Positions 56,400-64,000 of a stretch of 64,000 nucleotides of DNA are shown here, piece after piece. The translations under genes were made by a program, and so were the position numbers. The DNA comes from Larix kaempferi (taxonomy: Eukaryota > Streptophyta > Pinopsida > Pinales > Pinaceae), in the NCBI GenBank assembly GCA_027924585.1, contig BSBM01000826.1:11439501-11503500 (forward strand), read 5' to 3'. How positions within the stretch are numbered: position 1 is the stretch's first letter; the number at the start of each line of letters is the position of its first letter. The notes below the pieces were generated by a model that saw only the letters and a list, made by a program, of their open reading frames with translations, was not told the DNA's origin and did not search any database.

Positions 56400-58190
56400 C
56401 TAAATAACACCAAGCCTCTCCCTGAAGTACTCAAACTTCACTCTAGGTAGTGGCTTTGTCAGCACATCTGCAATTTGCTCATCCATCGCAACATACAGGA
56501 GCTTCACTGCTCCTCTCTGCACCATATCCCTGATATAGTGATATTTGATCTCAATGTGTTTCAACCTATCATGGAACACCGGGTTCTCAGATAGCAGCAC
56601 ACAACTTTGGTTGTCACAATAGATACCAATAGCATCCAACAGGAGATCAAATAGATTAGACAGTAGCTTTCGGAGCCATATTACCACACAACTAGCCAAA
56701 CAAGCTGCAACATACTCTACTTCGACTGTTCTCAGTGCTACACAGGACTATTTCCTGCTAAACCAAGAGATCACACCTGATCCCATACTGAAGTAGCACC
56801 CATAAGTGCTCTTCCTATCTGCAGCACTGCCTACCCAATCTGAATCAACATAACCCTGCAGGTTAAACTTTTGATTCACATCATACTTGATCCCATAATC
56901 AACCGTACCCTTCAGGTACCTCAGAATTTGCTTTACAGCAACCAGGTGAACACCTCTCGGATACATCAGGAACTAGATCAATGTGTTCACCACAAAGAAA
57001 ATATTTGTTCTCATGTTCATCAGGTACATAGAGGACCCAATCATCTGATGATACATAGTGACATCAACCGGCTCAGATGAAGCATCACACAGAAGCTTCA
57101 AGTTCGATGCCATAGGTGTGGACTTGGCCTTGTAGTCCATCATCCCGAATCTCTTTAGGATTTCTACTACATACTTCCCTTGTCCAAGGAAGATCCCATC
57201 TGCACTCTGCCCCACCTCCATGCCTAGAAAATAGTGCATCATCCCCAAGTCCTTCATCTCAAACTTGGCAGCAATCCTCCTCTTCGTGTCGGCAATCAAT
57301 CTATCCTCACCTGTTACAAACAGGTCATCCACATACAATAGTAGTATCACTGGATTTCCTTCCTCAACCTTGTAGTAAAGGTTGGAATCCGCTTTACTCT
57401 TAGTAAATCCCAAACTGGATAGAAAGCTGTCTATCCTACCATACCAGGCAAGGATAATTTTAGGGGCGAAATTTAGCCCATGGGCTATTTTAGCATGTAT
57501 TTTTCCAAAAAATGATTCGCTAATTTACATTTTTTGAAGCCCCATTTCACCCAATTTTGATGGGGTAAACTTTTTTCACTCTAAAAATTGTCAAATTATT
57601 ATATAAATGATATAAAATCCTTAGAAATTGAAATAATTTTAGAAAAATATCGCCAAATATTTTCTAGTGGACATTTTAAGAATTGGTAAGATTCGCCAAG
57701 TTTTATACACTTTTAAATAAGTATGGGTCCTTAAAATTATCCCTGATACCAGGTCATAGGAACTTGCTTCAAGCCATACAAAAATTTCTTCAACTTGCAC
57801 ACATATGACGCTCTGTCATGTGTCTCAAAACCAAGTGGCTGCACCACATACACTTCCTCCTCGAGTACACCATTCAAGAAAGCTGTCTTGACATCCCTCT
57901 GGTGTATCTTCTACTTCATCACTGCAGCTAGAGCAAGTACTGATATGATGGAAGTGTATCTGGCTATAGGAGCAAAAGTCTCTTCATAGTCTATCCCCTC
58001 TTTCTGGTAGTAGCCACAAGCTACAAATCTCACTTTGTATTTCTCTATGCTACCATCTGTAGCATGCTTGATCTTGTAGATCCATTTCGAAGTCACAACA
58101 TACTTCCCTTCAGGTCTTGGGACTTCATCCCAAACATCATTCTTCATGATCGATTGGTACTCCTCAATCATGCGTTCTTCCCGAATCTTG
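56400..58190 (-). pseudogene. Copia H reverse transcriptase and RNase H, broken
   Basis: From 58190 down: MIEEYQSIMKNDVWDEVPRP, SKWIYKIKHATDGSIEKYK, GIDYEETFAPIARYTS and a [18 protein letters not shown]-type block with [14 protein letters not shown], where the MITE is inserted. It resumes with WYGRIDSFLSSLGF, the catalytic LLYVDDLFVTGE (about 57312-57350), the FEMKDLGMMHYFLG block and RNase H blocks YVDSDWVGSAADRKS, CDNQSCVLLSENPVF and DEQIADVLTKPLP. It ends at TAG/TAA near 56400. Stops near 57910, 56970 and 56745, and loss of the Ser in the S-x-x-EAEY block, inactivate it. Confidence 0.88.
57449..57745. mobile_element. hAT-type MITE in copia H reverse transcriptase
   Basis: 297 bp flanked by the 8-bp direct repeat ATACCAGG (57441-57448 and 57746-57753). 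Ends are CAAGGATAATTTTAGGGG and, inverted, CAGGGATAATTTTAAGGA. A CA-start terminal repeat with an 8-bp TSD is diagnostic of hAT elements. The interior is AT-rich and non-coding. Removing it and one TSD copy restores the copia tract from QVPMTWY to YGRIDSF. Related ends occur at 47304, 51003 and 61890. Confidence 0.85.
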
Positions 58191-59360
58191 GAACTTCAAT
58201 ATCTTCAATAGATAACTTTGTTGCTGAACAAATGTTGTAATCCTTCTTTTGTAGGTGATGGTATACGATCTTTCCTACAAAACAAGTTAAATTGCATGAT
58301 TAGAAAACATCTCATAGTTTTAAGAACAAATTCTTACACATAAGAAAATTTGTCATACAGTCATGCAATTATCTTAACCAATGCTTCAATACAACATTTA
58401 TTGATATCCTGTAACTTTCTTGATGCCTTCCAATCTCTACCAGAAGATTGCTAAGAGTGTGCACAACTCCCAACATGTCAGCAAATGGGTTTCATTCTAG
58501 ATAAGTAGCATTGGAATGTTGTACAGTTCCATAGGCCACTTACCCATCACATGCATATTAGTAGTATACTGTTCCTTAATGCAATTATTCTAATATGCAT
58601 AACACACACCCTAAGTCTAGGGACATAGGCATATACATCATTGAACAATATTATTTAAACAAACAAATATGCAAGAAATGACAATTCAAATACTTATCTT
58701 TGTTTGGTTGTAGGGTGGACTCCCTCTCAATCTTTGTTTCCTTGCAGGAACTATTGGAGTGTGCTCCCTCTTGATCTTTGCTTCCTGGACTACATGTCCT
58801 TGAACTTATATCCATCCTCAATCACTATGCATACTTACTAGTATCATCATTGTGTTATCCTCGATATCTCATACATTCATTAGTATAATCTTAATACTAT
58901 CAAGAGACAATAATCTTAAACATGTATGGTCATGATCATTTCAACCACAGATAATAAACATTAATATTCAAGGTTTCAGGGAATACTTCTTTTATTCATG
59001 CATATTTTTATTTGAACAAAGGACTTTTCTGGTTATCATATCATCAATCAAGGTAAGATACATAATATGCATAAACCCTTGATTACTTATCTTTCTAACT
59101 TCATGAATAATCATTATCAACCATACAATAGTATAAGATCCTAAAATAAGGTAGGATTCTAACTTGATATAGGAAAAACATACCTGGTTATCATACTTAC
59201 TAGTTATGTCTAGCAATGTCTTCTTGTTCTCTTCAATGACTTGTGCTAATAACCTGCATATCTCATAGGTTAAGCATTGTAGAATAAAATTATACATACC
59301 TCGTAAGTAGACCTTCAATGTGATCCATGACAATGGATGAATCTTTGTCTTCATGTCACC
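58190..59360 (-). other. Exon-like blocks inside copia H (possible captured host gene)
   Basis: Minus-strand blocks with good splice signals. Block a (59352-59300) ends MDHIEGLLTR and joins block b (59253-59184: LLAQVIEENKKTLLDITSKYDNQ, trimmed here to its core) in frame across GTATGT...ATGCAG. That intron would be only 46 bp, short for a plant. Other open blocks are SSRTCSPGSKDQEG (58812-58690), PFADMLGVVHTLSNLLVEIG (58497-58380) and, after TTGTTTTGTAG, KIVYHHLQKKDYNIC (58274-58195). The family is not recognised. None of it resembles gag, protease or integrase, which should be here. This could be a captured multi-exon fragment; chance open frames are possible. Confidence 0.35.
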
Positions 59361-60903
59361 ACGGTCATATGTTCTTGAACTAGAACAAGATTTGTCTTTC
59401 TTGATGTACCTTTCATGTTAGCGGACAACATCAATCTCATAAAACACCACAATGCATTAGTAGAATCATAAGTGTCAAAACCCTAATCAATGAATATCTT
59501 CTATCATGTATTCATATTTTATTAAGGTGATACGACAAGTCTAAAATTAATCAAGATTGTACTAATCTTAATGAAGACAAACATAAACTTAATCATGAAC
59601 AGATTTCAAACATACTCGTAAGTCCTACCTGTCGAGTTTTCTTGTAATCTTCTTATGTGAGGTCTTAGCCTCATATCCCTCCGAAACTGGAACTTCTTCA
59701 CTTATGCAGGTGACCAATCCATTCTCTTCTAGGATTAACCCAATCCACTTGATTTGCAGAAACTAGATCTGGAGTTGGATTAAGGTTTGTCAAAGAAACC
59801 CTAAAAATTCAAACTTTGAATTTCAAACTTATGAAAGGTTAGAAATATGCACCTTGATGAGTCGATCAAGCTGGTATACTTAGAATTTGAAAACTGCAAA
59901 GTTTCACCCCTCAAAATTGCCTTTGAAACTTCTGGATCTTCTAGACAAGATCCCGAACTAGGGTTTGATAAAGCCCACCCTTCTGGCCAACCAAAAGGTT
60001 CGATCCAAAGCTCTAAACTTTGATTTTTCTGAGGAGCTTCCAGCTGTGGTCACAGACTCCAAAAATTCCAACTTTTGCAGAAGCCCTAATTTTCCACTTT
60101 TCTGATCAAAGTCCTGAACTAGGGTTTGATCAACCCCGGCCTTCTTCCCAACAAAAAAAATTGATCTTCATCTCTAAATTTTGATTTTGATGAGTAGCAT
60201 TCAGCTGTGGTTTTCGATTACAAAAATTCCAACTTTCTCTGAAACCCTAATTCTCGGAGCTATGAATGAAGGTGCTCAAAATCCAATTTTGTTTTGACAG
60301 AAATATGCACCTGAATGTTTCTAGTGTAACTCTGAAATTATGAATCCATAGGGTCTGAACCTTCTACCTGTGGTAGCCTGACCTGTCTTATTTCCAACCC
60401 CATGGTTCAGACCTCAATTGGATTATCTGAGAGAGATTTATACTCAGTGTCGCAACGTGACTTGTTTATGGGATAAAATAGGAGAGTGAAATTGTACGGA
60501 GTTCCACATATCACTAGTTCACTTTTGGCCTCTGAACCTTCTTCTTGTGAAATTAAAGTCCATTCCCTACTTTTCAAGTTTTACGAAATTTCATTTAGAG
60601 CTTCCTAGCCCAAGTTATAACCTTTTTTCCTATGTCACCTGTTTATGACTCAGATCTAGAAGAGGCAGAAACCCTAGATTGTACAGATCATAAAACACAA
60701 ACTACAACGAATTAGAAGTTGTGCTTTGGACATAAGGTACATGGGGATCTTATATTTGACCTGTAAAAGTTTTAGATCCTGAAACCTTTCCAAAATGTAT
60801 TTATAGTGAAAGTTCTACAATGACTGGTTTTTGCTATATCAATCCCTAGCTTCGCAAGTGCAAGAACTGTCATAAATGCCATAGCATACCTTCTTTCAGG
60901 CTA
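59361..60903. other. Copia H 5' internal region, non-coding
   Basis: No copia gene found. It contains a diverged tandem duplication (59935-60265) with ACTAGGGTTTGAT, CAGCTGTGGT and CAAAAATTCCAACTTT in each unit. The part nearest the primer site may be the original element leader. Confidence 0.5.
59935..60265. repeat. About 165-bp tandem duplication in copia H
   Basis: Unit 1 and unit 2 both run GAACTAGGGTTTGAT, CTTCT-GCCAAC, TCTAAA-TTTTGAT, TTCAGCTGTGG, AAAAATTCCAAC and AAACCCTAAT, with many substitutions. Confidence 0.7.
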
Positions 60904-60915
60904 GCTCTAATACCA
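60904..60915 (-). other. Primer-binding site of copia H
   Basis: GCTCTAATACCA on the plus strand, one base different from the exact initiator tRNA-Met complement used by elements D and E. It touches the LTR at 60916. Confidence 0.85.
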
Positions 60916-61509
60916 TGTTATTTTTTCAAAAATCTCAATCTGATCTAGGATCTTAACTGAGAGAATAACATGTACAACATATCAATCATGGACACAATAA
61001 TGCAAGCACACGAGAGACACAGAGTTTCACCGGGGAAAACCAAGAAGATGAAAAACCCCGCAACTTCCTGAGAGATAGATAGAGCAATGATACAACCAAA
61101 GTACTAGAGATAGTCTTCTCCTAGCAACTGATCCTCCTCCTCACATGTGTGCCACTTTCCGAGTGATGGAAGAGTGAGTAATGAGATGATAAAATAGAGA
61201 TCTCTCGATCTCTATTTATACTTGTCTTGTCCTGCCCAATAAACCAGTGGGGTCGACTTGTCTAACTTAGCCTAATAAGCCATGGTAACATTAATCTGGG
61301 CCGACCCCGCACTTGGTGGTCTAATAACCCATTTACCCACATGACTCATACAAGGCCGACCCCATCAAGGTGGTCTAATAACCCATCAAGTATAAGTTAC
61401 GACACTTACAATATAAATGACGACACTTCCGTATAGAGGAATAATAACATCTCTACAGGAATAGAATATACATTGGTAAATATATTCCGAAGTTACATAT
61501 ACATCAACA
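60916..61509 (-). repeat. 5' LTR of copia H
   Basis: TGTTATTTTTTC...ACATCAACA, 594 bp, collinear with 54242-54892 except for the two extra pieces in the latter. Confidence 0.9.
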
Positions 61510-61514
61510 TTTAT
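61510..61514. repeat. Target-site duplication of copia H, right copy
   Basis: TTTAT directly after ATCAACA, matching 54237-54241. Confidence 0.85.
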
Positions 61515-61823
61515 TTTGTGAATGATCATTTATTATCATTGGGTACATCTGCTTATATATATCATGGATTACGCTATCATATATGTTGACCTCTTTTATA
61601 TATCATATGCACTTCTTTGCGTTTATTGTTTATATTAAGCTGCAGGTTCAAGTGTTGTGATTCGAAAGCTCAACGAAATTCTTCATCAGAAATCCGGTTG
61701 AGGTAGGTCCTTTATTATGGTTATCAACATTTACATTTATATAGCATATGTTGGGAAGTGAGTTGATTTCTAGAGTTCATCTGCCTGTTGTGGTCTACCC
61801 CAAGCCATACGAAGTTATTCTCC
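61515..61823. other. Right flank of copia H
   Basis: About 300 bp, pre-insertion neighbour of 54236. A block at 61644-61705 between AAGCTGCAG and GTAGGT has good splice borders and an open frame (SSVVIRKLNEILHQKSG), a possible short exon on the plus strand. Nothing else is seen. Confidence 0.3.
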
Positions 61824-64000
61824 ATAACACTAGATGAACCACTAATAATATGGAGGTCTAAATGATTCTAAAAAGAGGGTACGTAGAAGGCATAGGTAAT
61901 TTTAGGGGCTAAATTAATCCCATGGGATATATTAAGGGGGTTACAGAAATTTTGTGGGTTATTTTCTTATATGGAAAGTGTTTTTTTAGTTGAAATATAT
62001 TCACCCAATATATATTAGAAAATGAATAAATCCAAAATGAATAGCCTCCCATATATTAATGAGGAAAATGAAAAAAAATATTTTCACCTTAGAAAAATCT
62101 CCCTCCAATCTGTCTTTTGACCCCGATTTCTAAATAGATTCCTGTGGAATCATTCCTTCGCCCCCAATTTTTCAGTAACGACGACTCCCAATGGTTATTT
62201 CTCCCTCCATTTTCCCTGTAATTTAGGCACAAAACTGCATGTGCCTCGAGTTTTAGTCAATTTCATGTTGATACCTTCTTTGAGCCCTCCATTTCTAGTA
62301 TTGGAGGGAAAATCAAGGGAATTTTTGTCCTATATAATTACTACAATGTTAGTATTGATACCTTCTTTGAGCACTCGATTTCTAGTATTGGACGGAAAAT
62401 CAAGGGCAATTTTGTCCTATATAACGACTGCAATGATTCTTTGTTCACCCACATCGGATTTCACTTGTAGGGTGAAGGTCCTAGTTTATGTGATTCCACT
62501 TTTCATTCTTAGTTTTCTTGACATTTTAATCTTCACACAACATCTCCATTTATTAAAGCTCAAGCCTTGAAGGGGCATACCACACATGAAATTTATCAGA
62601 GACTACATACTCGCATCATGATTTTTATCCAACAATTAATGAGGTATGCTTTTTATCATGCATTTTAGATCTACAACTACCATATATTATTATACTGTAA
62701 ATTTGTCTTTTATCATGGATTTTTTTTAAGGCCTATTTAATTCTATGGCACTCTTGATTCTTAGGGCTCATTCGGTGTTGTTAGGGTTTTTATCTATCCT
62801 AGGATTATTGGTTTCGTGGAAGCATTATAGAGCTAAGAAGATATGATTTATTTTATGCCTTGTGATGTTTAAAACATCGACTAACATTTATATGTTATTA
62901 GTGGTTTCTACTCTTGATAGAGAGATGCCACATGGCTTTTATATATTCAAACTAAATTTTACCTACCTAGTTGTTTAAAATATGCTTTTATTAGGATCTT
63001 GCTCTACAATTATTATTGGACCTGAGGCGTTCATGAGTGTGGATGTTCATATTTTTTGTCTATTATTGTTTATGTTTGTGATATTTGTAATGTAAACGAA
63101 TGCAAGTTGAATATAATGGTGGGGATACAATGGAATGGTATTTGTTTTGGCACTATCTTCCTGTAGAGTTGTCCAAAGCATTCTGGTAGATTCTTTTATT
63201 TGTATTGATAAGATCGTGATTGGTAGATTTTTTATTCATATTTCCAAGTTCATCAATTTTATTTGTAACCAAAAATTGTTGGGTTTGGTAATCATTTTAC
63301 AATATTTTGATTTTTGCAAGGGTCATTCATTAGCAAAATACTTTTTTGTAATTTGTTTTGATGTGTAATTGCTATCATCACCGATAAATGGATCTAGTTA
63401 TGTATGATGAACATATGATTTAGCTGGAACACGATACTTATTTCCATCATGATTATATATAATATGTACAAGGCATGTTTGACCTGAGATGTAGACATTC
63501 TGCTATTTGATATCTTGTCTTTTACATTTAATGATGATGCTAAACCAATTTTACAACATTTTCCATGCTTTTGAAAATTTCAAGGACATGGATATTGAAA
63601 CCACCTTTGTTTATTTGAGAAAAAATAGTCTTTCGAAGTAGTTCTAATGATATGTATGCATGATGATGCATTAATGTGCTTTCTATTCTTGTTAGTGTGT
63701 GTTCTTATTCCTAATAACCCTTGCAATTTTCTCACTAAATCTAAAAATTCTAAATCAAATGACAGAATTCATATTTTGATTGTCAATAAAAAAAGGAAAA
63801 GGTGGTATTCATATATATAAACAGAAACGCAGGTTATTTTTTTTCTTAGAGGGCAGCTTAAAAATGTGAGGTTCGGAAAATAAGCTATTTTGGAATTCAC
63901 ACACTATATTAAGATTGTGAGTCTCGATAAGACTCCACGTTGTAATAATGGTCATGGGTGCCATAATCACTCCACAGTGTAAAGTGTTCAAATATATCAG
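61824..64000 (+). repeat. 2.1-kb direct repeat R, copy 2
   Basis: Collinear with 50938-53022 and reaching the window edge. It differs by many substitutions and by an extra tandem duplication of about 87 bp (62268-62354 and 62355 on; TTGATACCTTCTTTGAGC in each). No gene seen. Confidence 0.85.

Larger units (their letters stand above)
54242..61509 (-). mobile_element. Ty1/copia element H, internally deleted, with foreign insert
   Basis: 7,268 bp between TTTAT duplications. LTRs of 651 bp (54242-54892) and 594 bp (60916-61509), a near-canonical primer site (GCTCTAATACCA, one change from copia standard) and a polypurine tract define a minus-strand copia. Only reverse transcriptase and RNase H remain (58190-56400). 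Gag, protease and integrase are absent, and the space between the primer site and reverse transcriptase (58200-60900) holds non-copia sequence with exon-like blocks. A hAT-type MITE interrupts the reverse transcriptase. A long tandem-repeat region lies between RNase H and the 3' LTR. Confidence 0.9.

Overview
This window is plant nuclear DNA. It is made almost entirely of nested transposable elements in various states of decay, and I see no intact ordinary host gene, rRNA, tRNA gene or CRISPR array. The evidence for a plant is: Ty1/copia and Ty3/gypsy elements of plant type, copia primer sites complementary to initiator-tRNA-Met, an Athila-sized gypsy element, a spliced plant mobile domain (PMD) pseudogene, plant L1-type LINE remains and hAT-type MITEs. 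The density and nesting fit a large, repeat-rich genome such as a conifer or other gymnosperm, but the species cannot be named from the sequence alone.

Layout. 1-3592: degenerate L1-type LINE, plus strand. 3593-4910: non-coding. 4916-9598: decayed Ty1/copia element A, minus strand, with target-site duplication (TSD) CCATC. 9599-11590: flank that is duplicated later in the window. 11576-12839: intron-containing PMD pseudogene, plus strand. 13017-30898: Ty3/gypsy element G, minus strand, split by the young 13.2-kb Athila-like gypsy element B at 14359-27602 (plus strand, TSD TGCCC, LTRs about 98-99% identical by eye). 30901-44961: copia element D, a segmental copy of A. D is itself interrupted by a near-perfect 218-bp hairpin MITE (32665-32882), by the almost intact copia element E (33270-39458, TSD TTTTT) and by a 1.8-kb inverted-repeat-bounded segment with a GC-rich palindromic core (42698-44486). 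44962-46954: second copy of the 9599-11590 flank. 46955-50937: AT-rich DNA with an unidentified coding remnant joined to a copia-like 3' end, and a second LINE reverse-transcriptase fragment. 50938-53022 and 61824-64000: a pair of 2.1-kb direct repeats. Between them lie a 160-codon unidentified ORF (53654-54136) and copia element H (54242-61509, TSD TTTAT). H has lost gag, protease and integrase, carries a hAT-type MITE in its reverse transcriptase and holds exon-like blocks where its 5' genes should be.

Relative order can be read from empty sites. A inserted first and was then duplicated with its flank to give D. The hairpin MITE and element E entered D later, because A still has both empty sites. 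B is a separate young insertion inside G. The most unusual features are: element B, with gag-like domains between protease and reverse transcriptase, a long extra gene before the 3' LTR, and 6.5 kb of gag-pol without a frameshift but with nine in-frame stops, eight of them TAG; the post-integrase RNase H and antisense PMD gene of G; the hairpin MITE; the GC-rich palindrome; and the exon-like content of H.
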